A stretch of 64,000 bases of DNA from Actinomycetospora chibensis (GCF_028737215.1 NZ_JAQZAM010000007.1:62001-126000), one strand, 5' to 3'; numbered from the stretch's first letter, positions 45,752 through 56,762 are shown. The notes: a model not told the origin generated them from the letters alone. Translations and numbers: made by a program.

Positions 45752-46243
45752 ATGAGCACGACGGACGAGCTGCTGACCGCCAACGAGTCCTTCGCGGAGG
45801 GGTTCTCGACGCCCGGTCTGCCCGGCCCCCCCTCGCGCGGCGTCGCCGTCGTGGCCTGCATGGACGCCCGGCTGGACGTCTACCGGGTACTCGGTCTCGG
45901 CAACGGCGAGGCCCACGTCATCCGCAACGCCGGCGGCGTGGTCACCGACGACGTGCTGCGCTCCCTCGCGGTCAGCCAGCGCAAACTCGCCACCCGCGAG
46001 GTCGTGCTGATCCACCACACGAAGTGCGGGATGGCGACGTTCACCGACGACGACTTCGTCGCCGAGCTCGAGGCCGACACCGGCCAGAGGCCCACCTGGG
46101 TCCCCGGCACGTTCCCGGACACCGAGCAGGACGTCCGCGACTCCCTCGCCGCCGTGCGCGACTGCCCGTTCCTCGTGCACACCGACGCCGTCCGCGGGTT
46201 CGTCTACGACGTCGACACCGGGTCGCTGACCGAGGTGTCATGA
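45752..46243 (+). CDS. beta-class carbonic anhydrase (small form)
   Basis: A 163-residue beta carbonic anhydrase. The zinc ligands are Cys36 in ACMDARLD (with the Asp38-Arg40 dyad) and His89 and Cys92 in HHTKCGM. It interconverts CO2 and bicarbonate in the cytosol. This short type (about 160 aa) is common in actinobacteria and matches Rv1284-like enzymes. ATG 45752 has CAGGAGGA just upstream. The stop overlaps the MetF-like start (ATGA), so the two genes are coupled. Confidence 0.94.
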   Translation: MSTTDELLTANESFAEGFSTPGLPGPPSRGVAVVACMDARLDVYRVLGLGNGEAHVIRNAGGVVTDDVLRSLAVSQRKLATREVVLIHHTKCGMATFTDDDFVAELEADTGQRPTWVPGTFPDTEQDVRDSLAAVRDCPFLVHTDAVRGFVYDVDTGSLTEVS

Positions 46244-46998
46244 CGCTGGACGTGACGGCCGAGCTCGACGTCCCCCACCGCCCGGACCTCGCGCCGGTCG
46301 GTCGCCAGCTCGAGGCGCTCGCGCCGGTCGCGGCGCGCTTCCTCGTCCCCGACAACGCGACGGCGCGGGCCGCGGTGGCGGGGCTGGTGGTCGCGGCCGA
46401 GGTGCGGCGCCACGATCACGAGACCGTCGCCGTGCTCAACGCCCGCGACCGCAACACCCTCGGCCTGCGCCGCGACCTGCTCGGGCTGCTCGCGCTCGGG
46501 GTGCACGAGGTGCTGCTGCTGCGGGGGGACACGCCGGAGTCCGATGCCGAGGACGGCCCACTGACGGTCGGGACGATGTTGCGCGAGGCCCGGGCGCTGG
46601 CCGAGGAGCACGACGCCCCGCTGACGGTCGGCGTCGTCGCCGCCCCGGGTCGCGACCTGCCCGGCTGGAAGCGCGACGCCGACGTCGTGTGGCTCACGCC
46701 CACGTTCTCGCTCCCGGCGGTTGCCGAGTGGCGCGAGCGCCACGGCGACCTCACCGTGCCCGTCCGGGCCGGCGTGCTCGTGCCCACGGGGCCGGACATG
46801 GCCCGGGGGGTGGCCGAGGGGATGGACCTCGAGCTCCCCGACGGGCTCGTCGGCGCGCTCGAGGAGGACGACACGGCCGGCGTCGACGCCGCCTGCGAGC
46901 ACGCCCTGGCCCTGCGCGACGCGGGCGTCGACGGCATCCACCTCGTCGCCGTCAGCCGCTACCGCGAGGTCGCTGCGCGGCTCTCCGGCCTGGTCTGA
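46240..46998 (+). CDS. methylenetetrahydrofolate reductase-like protein
   Basis: A 252-residue TIM-barrel protein. VPDNATARAAVAGLVVAAEVRR opens, VLNARDRNTLGLRRDLLGL and EVLLLRGDTPE follow, and GVLVPTGPDMARGVAEGM and GIHLVAVSRYRE come later. These fit the MetF/FAD-linked reductase family, which makes 5-methyltetrahydrofolate, though it is shorter than the usual 290-300 residues and the N-terminal substrate region is reduced. The ATG overlaps the carbonic anhydrase stop. The last 40 bases overlap the end of the converging acyltransferase gene. Confidence 0.75.
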   Translation: MTLDVTAELDVPHRPDLAPVGRQLEALAPVAARFLVPDNATARAAVAGLVVAAEVRRHDHETVAVLNARDRNTLGLRRDLLGLLALGVHEVLLLRGDTPESDAEDGPLTVGTMLREARALAEEHDAPLTVGVVAAPGRDLPGWKRDADVVWLTPTFSLPAVAEWRERHGDLTVPVRAGVLVPTGPDMARGVAEGMDLELPDGLVGALEEDDTAGVDAACEHALALRDAGVDGIHLVAVSRYREVAARLSGLV

Positions 46999-48275
46999 CA
47001 GGCCGTCACCAGCAGGTCGGCCTCCGCGCGCAGGCCGTCGGCGAGCACGTCGACGTCCGGGACGAGGCCCGGGTCGACGCACACCCCGAAGGACAGGACG
47101 TCGACCATCGACGCCGCGGTGACCCGCAGCGCGTGGTGGAAGCCGATCTCGGCCAGCGGCCAGGTCGCGTGGACGCGACGACCCAGGACCGCCACGGGCG
47201 TGCGGGGCCCGGGCACGTCGGAGACGCTGACCGTGAACGCACGGGCGGTCGCGCGCAGCCGGTCGACGACGTGGCGCAGCGGCGGGGAGACCTCGGCCAG
47301 GCGGTGCAGGAGGTCGTCGAGCAGCGCGGCGTCGGCGGCGTCCTTGCGGCGGGTCGTCAGCTCGTGCACCGCGTGCAGGCGCTCGAGGGGGTCGGTGACG
47401 TGCACCGGCAGCGGCAGGTCGAAGGCCGAGTCGCGGTTGCCGGCGGACGGGTCCTCGCGGGGCAGGCTCACCGGCACGCGGACACGCAGGTCGGTGACCC
47501 TGCCCGCGTGGTGGTCGACCCAGCGTCGCAGCCCTCCCGCCAGCACGGCGAGGAAGGCGTCGTTGACCGTCGCCCCGGCCGAGCGGGCGGACGCGTGCAG
47601 GGCCGCCAGGTCGGTGTCGAGGAACGCGACGTCGCGCCGTGCCGAGATCGCACCGTCGAACGGCGACCGTGCCGGCCCGATCGTGAACTCCCGCCGCAGG
47701 ACCCCCACGAGGTGGGCACGACGGCGTTCGTGGTCGGCGCGCACGGTGGCGGGCGGGGACACCGCCGTCCCGGTGACCGGGCGGCCGGTGTCGTCGACGG
47801 GACCCTCGTCGTAGAGCACGGTGTGCGACAGGCGCGTCATCGTCGCGCCGTCGGCGAGGGCGTGGTGGACGCGCCAGAGCAGGGCGGTACCGCCGCCCGC
47901 CCGCGGCGCCACGTCGATCGTCCACAGCGGTCGGGCCCGGTCGAGGTGCTGGGCGAAGCGGTCGGCCACCAGCGCGCGCAGGGCCTCGTCGTCGTACGGG
48001 CCGTCGGGGGCGTCGACGACGTGGTGCTCGAGGTCGAGCCGGCCGTCGGGCACCCACACGGGCGCGCCGGCGCGCTCGTCGAGGCGGTAGCGCAGCTCGG
48101 GCGCAGCGGGCAGGCGGGCCGCGATCCGCGCGCGCAGCGCGGCGGCGTCCACCGGGGCGCCGTCGAGCATCGCGCCGTGCAGGACGTGCCCGACGACGGT
48201 GGCGCACTCGAGGTCGAGGATGGCGCGGTCCTCGTCGCTCAGCGGCACGTACTCCGGCTCCGTCGGGGCGCTCAC
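46959..48275 (-). CDS. wax ester synthase/diacylglycerol acyltransferase-like (WS/DGAT) protein
   Basis: A 438-residue acyltransferase. The catalytic motif HHxxxDG is present as HHALADG, the N-terminal LECATVVGHVLHG region is typical, and NDAFLAVLAGGLRRW and SVSDVPGPRTPV are second-domain signatures. These enzymes esterify diacylglycerol or alcohols from acyl-CoA to make storage lipid. The GTG overlaps the CoA-transferase stop by 4 bases, so they are one operon. The 3' end overlaps the converging MetF-like gene by 40 bases, an unusually deep antisense overlap. Confidence 0.92.
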   Translation of the reverse strand: MSAPTEPEYVPLSDEDRAILDLECATVVGHVLHGAMLDGAPVDAAALRARIAARLPAAPELRYRLDERAGAPVWVPDGRLDLEHHVVDAPDGPYDDEALRALVADRFAQHLDRARPLWTIDVAPRAGGGTALLWRVHHALADGATMTRLSHTVLYDEGPVDDTGRPVTGTAVSPPATVRADHERRRAHLVGVLRREFTIGPARSPFDGAISARRDVAFLDTDLAALHASARSAGATVNDAFLAVLAGGLRRWVDHHAGRVTDLRVRVPVSLPREDPSAGNRDSAFDLPLPVHVTDPLERLHAVHELTTRRKDAADAALLDDLLHRLAEVSPPLRHVVDRLRATARAFTVSVSDVPGPRTPVAVLGRRVHATWPLAEIGFHHALRVTAASMVDVLSFGVCVDPGLVPDVDVLADGLRAEADLLVTACQTRPESRAATSR

Positions 48276-49561
48276 ACGTACCCCAGCGTGCGGGCCTGCG
48301 CGGTCAGCTCGTCGCGGAAGTCCGGGTGGGCGATCGCGATGAGGCGCCGGGTGCGCTCGGCGATCGTGGCGCCGCGCAGCTCGGCGACCCCGTACTCGGT
48401 GACGACGTTGTCGACGATGTTCTTGAACGTGGTGACCGCGGCGCCCGGCTGCAGCTGCGGGACGATCCGCGACACCGTGTCGTCGTGGGTGGCCGAGTGC
48501 AGGACGATGAACGCCGCGCCGTGCTCGGACATGATCGCGCCGCGCGCGAAGTCGGGCTGGCCACCGGACGACGAGAAGTAGTGGCTGCCCAGCGACTCCG
48601 AGGCGCACTGCCCGAGGAAGTCGACCTCGAGCGCCGCGTTCACCGCACGGAACAGCGGTTCGCGGGCGATCACCCACGGGTCGTTGGTGTAGTCCACGGG
48701 GTGGAACTCGACCCCGGGGTTGTCGGCGACGAAGTCGTGGAGGGTCCCGTCGCCCATCGCCGCCGTCGTGATGATCTTGCCTCGGTGCGTGGCCTTCCGG
48801 GTGCCGGTGACGACACCCCGGTCGACGAGGTCGACGAAGCCGGTGCCGAACACCTCGCTGTGCACACCCAGCTCGCGGTGGTCGCCGAGGGCGGCGAGCA
48901 CCATGTCCGGGACCGCGCCGATCCCGGCCTGCAGGGTGGCGCCGTCGGGGATGCGGTCGGCGACGAGCGCGGCGATCGTGCGGTCGCGCGGGGTGGGTTC
49001 GGGAGGCGGGGCCAGGACCAGCGGTCGGTCGGCCTCGCACCAGCCGACGATGTCGCTGATGTGGAGCTGGTTGCCGCCGTAGGTGCGCGGCATCTGCGCG
49101 TTGACCTCGACGAAGAACGGGAGCTCACCGATGAAGGCCGCGGCGTAGGTGGCGACGGTGCCCAGGGAGAAGTAGCCGTGCCGGTCGGGCGGCGACACCG
49201 ACGCGACGACCAGGTCCGGGCGCACCGAGCGGCGCAACAGGCGCGGCACGTCGCTGAAGTTGTTGGGCACCAGATCGCAGTGGCCGGCGTGGAACGCCTC
49301 GCGCGTCGCGGGGGACAGGAACCACGAGACGTGGCGCAGTCCCGGGATCGTGCCGTCGATCGAGGGCCGTGGGCGCGGCGCGAGCATCTGGTGCAGGCGG
49401 ACGTCGGTCAGCCGGTCGCCCGCCGCCTCGAGGGCGTCGAGCACCGTCGCCGGTTCGCCGTTGTACCCGTTGACGACGATCTGCGACCCCGGTCCGACGT
49501 GCTCGAGGACGGCGTCGGCGGGGCGCCGAGCGGCGGCGATCATCTCGGTCACGGAGGCCAC
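48272..49561 (-). CDS. acetyl-CoA hydrolase/4-hydroxybutyrate CoA-transferase family protein
   Basis: A 429-residue class I CoA-transferase. VVNGYNGEPATVLDAL, SPPDRHGYFSLGTV and QAGIGAVPDMVL are family features. The Glu in LGVHSEVFGTG is at the place of the catalytic residue that forms the CoA thioester. C-terminal ITEYGVAELRG-like residues (VTEYGVAELRGATIAERTRRLI, split here) are also diagnostic. It moves CoA between acids such as acetate, propionate or 4-hydroxybutyrate. It is the first gene of a two-gene unit with the WS/DGAT protein. Together they suggest acyl-CoA handling for storage lipid. Confidence 0.92.
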   Translation of the reverse strand: MASVTEMIAAARRPADAVLEHVGPGSQIVVNGYNGEPATVLDALEAAGDRLTDVRLHQMLAPRPRPSIDGTIPGLRHVSWFLSPATREAFHAGHCDLVPNNFSDVPRLLRRSVRPDLVVASVSPPDRHGYFSLGTVATYAAAFIGELPFFVEVNAQMPRTYGGNQLHISDIVGWCEADRPLVLAPPPEPTPRDRTIAALVADRIPDGATLQAGIGAVPDMVLAALGDHRELGVHSEVFGTGFVDLVDRGVVTGTRKATHRGKIITTAAMGDGTLHDFVADNPGVEFHPVDYTNDPWVIAREPLFRAVNAALEVDFLGQCASESLGSHYFSSSGGQPDFARGAIMSEHGAAFIVLHSATHDDTVSRIVPQLQPGAAVTTFKNIVDNVVTEYGVAELRGATIAERTRRLIAIAHPDFRDELTAQARTLGYV

Positions 49562-49638
49562 GGGGGAGATCCTGGGCCCCCGGGGCGGCCCTGACCAGCA
49601 CGATCGCCGTCCGGCACCGGCCGGTCACGCCGGGTGCG

Positions 49639-49905
49639 TCAGGCCGGGCGCGGCAGCGGTAACGGGGGCGGCTCGTCGTCGACCAGCCGGACCTGCCGCG
49701 CCGGGTGCTCGACGAGGGCGAGCACCCGCGAGGACATGAAGCGGGCGGTCCGCACCGGCGTCCCGCCGCGGGTCACCTCGCTGACCTCCACGACCCCGCG
49801 GCCGTGCGCGATCTCCACGCGCCGTCCGGCCCGCGTCGCCTCCACGTCCCACGTCCTCGTCGTGCCACCGGCGTCGACGACGATCTCCACACGGTCCCCG
49901 ACCAT
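49639..49905 (-). CDS. hypothetical small beta-rich protein (88 residues)
   Basis: An 88-residue protein with alternating beta-like segments: GDRVEIVVDAGGTTRTWDVEATRAG, VEISEV-type strands, FMSSRVLALVEHPARQVRLVDD and a Pro-rich tail. No cysteines or catalytic motif are seen. Third-codon GC is high and the composition is normal for this genome. It is a soluble protein of unknown function. It diverges from the YcaQ-like gene, with 90 bases between starts. Confidence 0.7.
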   Translation of the reverse strand: MVGDRVEIVVDAGGTTRTWDVEATRAGRRVEIAHGRGVVEVSEVTRGGTPVRTARFMSSRVLALVEHPARQVRLVDDEPPPLPLPRPA

Positions 49906-49995
49906 GGATCCTCCTCAGAACTCTTTTCCCTGGTCAACGCCGGTGCGGGCCGGTTGATTCCGGGGTTGTCGGGGGGCTGGTGCAGGATCGGGAAC

Positions 49996-51252
49996 GTGGA
50001 GCAGATGTCGGCCGCCCAGGCGCGGCGCGCGGCCGTCGCCGCCCAGGGCTTCGGCGGCGCCACCCGCAGGGGACGTCCGAGCCGCGCCACCCTCGCGGCG
50101 ACGGCGCGCCACCTCGGCCTGCTGCAGCTCGACTCGGTCAACGTCGCCGTGCGCGCGCACTACGCGCCGCTGTTCGCCCGGCTCGGCCCGTACGACCGCG
50201 ACGCGCTCGACGCGCTCGCCTGGCCGCAGACGGCCGCGCAGCGACGGCGCCGCACGATGGTCGAGTACTGGGTCCACGAGGCGAGCCTGCTGCCGGTGGA
50301 GGACTGGCCGCTGTTCCGGTGGCGGATGCGCGACAACGAGAAGCGGCAGAGCCGCTGGCTCGGCAACGCGCTCGACCACCGGCCCGACATCCTCGACGCC
50401 GTCCACGAGGTGATCGAGGCCCACGGCCCGCTCGAGGCGAGCGAGGTCGCACGGGTGCTCGGCGACGCCGGCGACCGCGTGGCCCGCGCCCACGGCGGCT
50501 GGTGGCAGCGCTCGGACGTCAAGGTGGCCTGCGAGCACCTCTTCGCCACCGGGGTGCTCACCACGGGCACGCGCCGCGGCTTCCGCCGGGCCTACGAGCT
50601 CTCCGAGCGGGTGCTCCCGCCGGAGGTCCACGCCCTCCGGCCGGAGCGCGACGAGTCGATGCGCGCCCTGATCCGCCGCGCCGCCACGACGCTGGGCGTC
50701 GCCACCGAGCCCGATCTGCGCGACCACCACCGCCTGCCGCCCGCCGAGAGCCAGGCGGCGGTCGCGGAGCTGGTCGACGCCGGCGAGCTGGTGCGGGTGG
50801 ACGTCGAGGGCTGGCCTGCGCCGGCCTATCGCCCGCCCGACGCCCGGCTGCCGCGACGCGTCACCGGACGGGCCCTGCTCGCGCCGTTCGATCCGCTCAT
50901 CTGGTTCCGGGCCCGCACGCTGCGCATTTTCGACTTCCACTACCGCATCGGCATCTACACCCCGGCCGAGCAGCGCACGCACGGCTACTACGTCTTCCCG
51001 TTCCTGCTCGACGGGCGCCTCGTCGCGCGGGTGGACCTCAAGGCCGACCGCGTCGGCGGTGTCCTGCACGTACCGGGCGCGTTCGCCGAGGACGGGGTCG
51101 AGGGTCGGGACGGGGCGCGGGTCGCGGCGGAGCTCGCCGCCGAGCTGGCGACGATGGCCGGGTGGCTCGGGCTCGACGGCGTCGCCGTCGACGGGGGTGG
51201 CGACCTCGCGCCGGCGCTCGCTCAGGCGGTCAGCGCCGGCGGGTGGACGTAG
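49996..51252 (+). CDS. winged-helix protein of the YcaQ (DNA glycosylase AlkX-like) family
   Basis: A 418-residue HTH_42/YcaQ-family protein. LGLLQLDSVNVAVRAHYAPLFARLG carries the Q-D motif that holds the catalytic acid in the E. coli interstrand-crosslink glycosylase. VEYWVHEASLLP, RGFRRAYELSERVLP and LLAPFDPLIWFRAR with FDFHYRIGIYTPA are also family features. It may unhook crosslinked bases in DNA. GTG 49996 or ATG 50005 are both possible starts. Its last 31 bases overlap the end of the LysR gene. Confidence 0.88.
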   Translation: MEQMSAAQARRAAVAAQGFGGATRRGRPSRATLAATARHLGLLQLDSVNVAVRAHYAPLFARLGPYDRDALDALAWPQTAAQRRRRTMVEYWVHEASLLPVEDWPLFRWRMRDNEKRQSRWLGNALDHRPDILDAVHEVIEAHGPLEASEVARVLGDAGDRVARAHGGWWQRSDVKVACEHLFATGVLTTGTRRGFRRAYELSERVLPPEVHALRPERDESMRALIRRAATTLGVATEPDLRDHHRLPPAESQAAVAELVDAGELVRVDVEGWPAPAYRPPDARLPRRVTGRALLAPFDPLIWFRARTLRIFDFHYRIGIYTPAEQRTHGYYVFPFLLDGRLVARVDLKADRVGGVLHVPGAFAEDGVEGRDGARVAAELAAELATMAGWLGLDGVAVDGGGDLAPALAQAVSAGGWT

Positions 51253-52172
51253 CGCACGCCCGGGGGCAGGTGCCCGGTGCGCGAGGTGCGCGCGAGCACG
51301 GCCAGCAGGTCCTCGCGGAACGCCTGGGCGGCGCGGGTCGGCGCGACGTCGGTGCGGTGCGCCAGCGAGATCGTCCGGTGGCTCCAGGCGCCGCCGTCGA
51401 GGCGCGTCGCGCGCAGCGTCGGGTGCCCGGCCAGCACGAGGCTCGGCACGATCGCGACGCCGAGGCCGCGCTCCACCATGCGCAGCACGGCATCCATCTC
51501 GCCGCCCTCCACCGCGATCCGGGGCGTCACGCCGGCGGCCGCGCACGCCGCGAGCGTCACCTCGCGCAGCTCGTAGCCGGGGCGGTTGACCACCAGCGGG
51601 TGCGCGGCCAGCTCGGCGACGCCGATGTGGTCGCCGAGGTCGGGCCACCCCGGCGCCGACACGACGACGAGCTCCTCGCGCAGGACGGGCGTGAGCGCGA
51701 GGTCGGCGACGGTGACACCGCGGTCGATCACCAGGGCGACGTCGAGCTGGCCGCGCTGCAGGTCGGACACCAGGTCCTGCGACCCGCCCTCCGAGACCTG
51801 CAGGGCGATGCCGGGGTAGCGGCCGTGGAAGACCTCGAGGACGTCGGCGACCACGCTGACGCACAGGCTCGGGGTGGCGCCGAGGCGCAGCCGCCCCTTG
51901 CGCAGCCCGGCGAGCTCCGCGATCTCCATCCGGGCCGTCTCGGAGTCCGCGACGATCCGCCGGGCGAGGGGCAGGAGGGCCTCGCCCGCCGCCGTGGGTG
52001 TGACGTTGTCGTGACCCCGCGTGACGAGGGTCTCGCCCAGGTCCTCCTCGAGACTCCGGATCTGTTTGCTCAGCGTGGGCTGCGCGACGCGACACAAGGC
52101 CGCTGCCTGCGTGAATCGGCCGGTGTCCACCACAGCGAGGAAGTAGCTGAGCTGTTTGATGGTCATCGCCAT
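51222..52172 (-). CDS. LysR-family transcriptional regulator
   Basis: A 316-residue LysR regulator. The N-terminal winged helix is IKQLSYFLAVVDTGRFTQAAALCRVAQPTLSKQI, and a type 2 periplasmic-binding-like effector domain follows with GEMDAVLRMVERGLGVAIVPS. Sequence and length resemble CynR/OxyR-like members; there are two Cys in the effector region, not in the OxyR arrangement. ATG 52172 is within a 17-bp palindrome. TAGCTT lies 6 bases upstream, so leaderless translation is likely (ATG 52166 is alternative). It diverges from sdhC and may control the sdh operon. Confidence 0.9.
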   Translation of the reverse strand: MAMTIKQLSYFLAVVDTGRFTQAAALCRVAQPTLSKQIRSLEEDLGETLVTRGHDNVTPTAAGEALLPLARRIVADSETARMEIAELAGLRKGRLRLGATPSLCVSVVADVLEVFHGRYPGIALQVSEGGSQDLVSDLQRGQLDVALVIDRGVTVADLALTPVLREELVVVSAPGWPDLGDHIGVAELAAHPLVVNRPGYELREVTLAACAAAGVTPRIAVEGGEMDAVLRMVERGLGVAIVPSLVLAGHPTLRATRLDGGAWSHRTISLAHRTDVAPTRAAQAFREDLLAVLARTSRTGHLPPGVRYVHPPALTA

Positions 52173-52186
52173 AGCTCCAAGCTATG
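52170..52186. promoter_or_regulatory. palindrome over the LysR start, probable LysR box
   Basis: CATAGCT/AGCTATG 7-bp arms around CCA. It contains the T-N11-A layout of LysR sites (ATAGCTCCAAGCTAT). On the minus strand it covers the TAGCTT -10 box and the start codon, so binding would block LysR transcription. It lies 21-37 bases before the sdhC -35 element. Confidence 0.6.
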
Positions 52187-52206
52187 CCAAGTCACTCGTC
52201 CATGCA

Positions 52207-52236
52207 TTGGCTCTCCGCGACACCGCGACTTACCGT
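52207..52236 (+). promoter_or_regulatory. promoter of sdhCAB
   Basis: TTGGCT (52207-52212), an 18-base spacer and TACCGT (52231-52236), followed after 6 bases by the sdhC GTG at 52243. This gives a leaderless sdhC transcript. Confidence 0.55.
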
Positions 52237-52242
52237 CAGCGC

Positions 52243-52938
52243 GTGGTCATCTCACCGCAGCGCAACATCGTGTCGAGGACGTGGGGCACCTCGGTCGGGA
52301 AGAAGTCGGTCATGGCGGTGACCGGCGGCATCTTCCTGCTCTACGTGATCGCCCACATGATCGGGAATTTGAAGATCTTCTTCGGCATCGAGACCTTCGA
52401 CGCCTACTCGCAGCACCTGCGCGAGATCGGCGAGGCGATCTTCGGTTACGAGGGCGTCCTCTGGCTCATCCGCCTCGTCCTGGTGACGGCCGTCGTCCTG
52501 CACATGTGGGCGGCGTTCTCGCTGTGGGCGCGGGCGAAGAAGGCCCGGCCGATCGGGTACCAGCACCGGCAGAGCTGGCAGGGCAGCTACGCGGCCCGCA
52601 CGATGCGCTGGGGCGGGGTGATCATCGCGCTGTTCGTGATCTGGCACATCCTCGACCTGACCACGGGGACGGTGAATCCCCTCGGTGGCGACGAGAGCGC
52701 CTACCTGAAGCTCGTCGCGAGCTTCGACCGCTGGTACGTCGCGCTCTTCTACATCGTCGCGGTGGTGGCCCTCGGGTTCCACATCGCCCACGGGCTCTGG
52801 TCCGCCATCCAGACCTTCGGCGCCAACAGTGCGCTGAAGCAGCACGCGCTCAAGACCTTCTCCTACGTCGTGGCGGCGGCGATCACGATCGGTTTCGCGA
52901 TCGTCCCGCTCTCCGTGATGACCGGTCTGGTGAGGTGA
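52243..52938 (+). CDS. sdhC: succinate dehydrogenase cytochrome b subunit
   Basis: A 231-residue membrane anchor with five hydrophobic segments. Histidines that can ligate haem lie in VIAHMIGNLKIFFG, VVLHMWAAFSLW, VIWHILDLTTG and GFHIAHGLWSA. Together these match the single-subunit di-haem cytochrome b558 type of Sdh1 in actinobacteria and Bacillus. It passes electrons from the SdhAB head to menaquinone. GTG 52243 is supported by the leaderless promoter; the in-frame ATG at 52156 would cross the LysR box. Three bases separate its stop from the sdhA start. Confidence 0.94.
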   Translation: MVISPQRNIVSRTWGTSVGKKSVMAVTGGIFLLYVIAHMIGNLKIFFGIETFDAYSQHLREIGEAIFGYEGVLWLIRLVLVTAVVLHMWAAFSLWARAKKARPIGYQHRQSWQGSYAARTMRWGGVIIALFVIWHILDLTTGTVNPLGGDESAYLKLVASFDRWYVALFYIVAVVALGFHIAHGLWSAIQTFGANSALKQHALKTFSYVVAAAITIGFAIVPLSVMTGLVR

Positions 52939-52941
52939 CAG

Positions 52942-54918
<1,977 letters not shown>

Positions 54919-54930
54919 CGGAGTACCGAC

Positions 54931-55686
54931 GTGAAGCTCACCCTGCGTATCTGGCGTCAGGCCTCGCCCGACGCCAAGGGCAAGATGAAGAAGTACGTGC
55001 TGGACGACGTCGAGCCCGACATGTCGTTCCTCGAGATGCTCGACGTGCTCAACGAGAAGCTCGTGCTCGACGACGAGGACCCGGTCTCGTTCGACCACGA
55101 CTGCCGCGAGGGCATCTGCGGCTCGTGCGCCATGGTCATCAACGGCACGGCGCACGGCCCGCAGAAGAACACCACCACGTGCCAGCTGCACATGCGGCAC
55201 TTCGCCGACGGCGACACGATCGACATCGAGCCGTGGCGGGCCAAGGCGTTCCCGGTGATCAAGGACCTCGTCACCGACCGCAGCGCGTTCGACGAGATCA
55301 TCAAGGCTGGCGGCTACATCTCGGTCAACACCGGCTCGGCGCCCGAGGCGCACGCGATCCCGGTGGACAAGGTCTCGGCTGACGACGCGTTCGACGCCGC
55401 CACCTGCATCGGCTGCGGTGCCTGCGTCGCGGCCTGCCCCAACGGCAGCTCGATGCTGTTCACCTCGGCGAAGGTCACCCACCTCGGACTGCTCCCGCAG
55501 GGGCAGCCGGAGCGGGCGACCCGGGCGATCAACATGCTCGCCAAGCAGGACGAGCTGGACTTCGGCGGCTGCACCAACGTCGGCGCCTGCCACGAGGTGT
55601 GCCCGAAGGGCATCCCGCTGGCCTCGATCGCCCAGCTCAACCACGACGTCCTCGGCGCGACGCTCGCGGGGGCGCGCTCGGACTAG
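54931..55686 (+). CDS. sdhB: succinate dehydrogenase iron-sulfur subunit
   Basis: A 251-residue subunit with all three clusters: the 2Fe-2S ligands in CREGICGSC and a later Cys in TTTC, the 4Fe-4S ligands in [12 protein letters not shown], and the 3Fe-4S cysteines in [14 protein letters not shown]. It conducts electrons from FAD to the cytochrome b subunit at the membrane. GTG 54931 follows the sdhA stop by 12 bases with GGAG upstream. It is the last gene of the operon and a long hairpin follows. Confidence 0.96.
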   Translation: MKLTLRIWRQASPDAKGKMKKYVLDDVEPDMSFLEMLDVLNEKLVLDDEDPVSFDHDCREGICGSCAMVINGTAHGPQKNTTTCQLHMRHFADGDTIDIEPWRAKAFPVIKDLVTDRSAFDEIIKAGGYISVNTGSAPEAHAIPVDKVSADDAFDAATCIGCGACVAACPNGSSMLFTSAKVTHLGLLPQGQPERATRAINMLAKQDELDFGGCTNVGACHEVCPKGIPLASIAQLNHDVLGATLAGARSD

Positions 55687-55701
55687 CGGGCCCTGGGTTC
55701 C

Positions 55702-55752
55702 GCGCGAAGGGCACCGCCAGCCGCTCTATCCGGCTGATGGTGCCGTTCGCGC
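55702..55752 (+). terminator. terminator of sdhCAB
   Basis: 22-base arms (55702-55723/55731-55752) pair at 19 positions around CTCTATC, 15 bases after the sdhB stop. Further downstream GGCGTCCCTCGCT is repeated (near 55784 and 55815), the first copy within an AGCGAGGG/CCCTCGCT hairpin. The region up to 55844 is non-coding. Confidence 0.7.
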
Positions 55753-55844
55753 GTCCGAGGAGCGCGCACCACCGGCGAGCGAGGGCGTCCCTCGCTGCGC
55801 CGGACGCATCCGGGGCGTCCCTCGCTCGAACCGGGGGCCACCGC

Positions 55845-56762
55845 TCACGCGGTCAGGGCCGGGCGGGGGCGGGCCGTGGCGACGGTGACGTCGCCCGCGC
55901 CGGTCCTCGCTCGCACGCGCAGAGGCCCGCCGTCGGGCTGGTCGGGACGGTCGGCGCGCACCGGCAGCTCGCTGCGCACGCGGCCCACCGCGGAGTTCAG
56001 CACGACCTTCGCGTCGACGCCGGCGTGCACGCCCACCCACAGCGAGCCCACGCCGGTGCCGATCTCGACGTCGCCGGCGACCGCGTCGGCCACCTCGATG
56101 TCGCCGGCCGCGGCGCGGACCGCCACGTCGGCGTGCACGTCGCCCAGACGCACGCGCCCGGCGCCGGTGGTGATCTCGACCGGCGCGTGCACGTGGTCGA
56201 CACGGACCCCGCCGGCGCCCCCGGTGAGCCGCAGCGGGGCACCCAGGTGCCCGATGCTCACCTCGCCGGCGCCACAGCGCAGGTCGGTGCGCCCGGCCAC
56301 CTCGTCGAGGCGGACCTCGCCCGTGCCGTGCACCGAGACCTCCCCCGCGCGGCCCTCGACGGCGACCCGGGCGGCGCCCGCGCGCACCCGGAGCTCCGAG
56401 TCCTGCGGTGCGCGCACGGTCACCGCGAGCGGGACGCCGCGCAGGCCGAGGTCGCGCGGGCCGCGGACGGTGACCCGCCGGGTGTCCGGTTCCCACTCCA
56501 GCGTCGCGCCCGCGACCGCCGCCTCGGCCCGTTCCTCCGGCGACGACGGCCCGTCACGGTCGACGCCCAGGAAACCGAGCACCGTGCCCAGTCCCCGCAG
56601 CCAGCCGGCCGGGGCGTCCGGGTCGGCCTCGACCCGGACGCGCAGGGAGGCACCGTCCTCGGCGGGCGGCGCCAGGTTCACCCGCACCCGGCCCGCGTCG
56701 AGCGCGACGTCCAGGGTCACCGGCTCCGGGCCGGTGCCGTTGACCTCGCGCGCCGAGCTCAT
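55845..56762 (-). CDS. DUF4097-like beta-repeat protein
   Basis: A 305-residue protein. Residues from about 90 are repeating beta-strands of the DUF4097 type: LRVRAGAARVAVEGRAGEVSVHG, GRTDLRCGAGEVSIGHLG and IEVADAVAGDVEIGTGVGSL. This is a right-handed beta-helix-like fold found in many actinobacteria, often beside a small regulator, with no known activity. It has no signal peptide, so it is probably cytosolic. ATG 56762 overlaps the upstream gene's stop by 4 bases (ATGA), so it is coupled to the ribbon-helix-helix gene. Confidence 0.82.
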   Translation of the reverse strand: MSSAREVNGTGPEPVTLDVALDAGRVRVNLAPPAEDGASLRVRVEADPDAPAGWLRGLGTVLGFLGVDRDGPSSPEERAEAAVAGATLEWEPDTRRVTVRGPRDLGLRGVPLAVTVRAPQDSELRVRAGAARVAVEGRAGEVSVHGTGEVRLDEVAGRTDLRCGAGEVSIGHLGAPLRLTGGAGGVRVDHVHAPVEITTGAGRVRLGDVHADVAVRAAAGDIEVADAVAGDVEIGTGVGSLWVGVHAGVDAKVVLNSAVGRVRSELPVRADRPDQPDGGPLRVRARTGAGDVTVATARPRPALTA

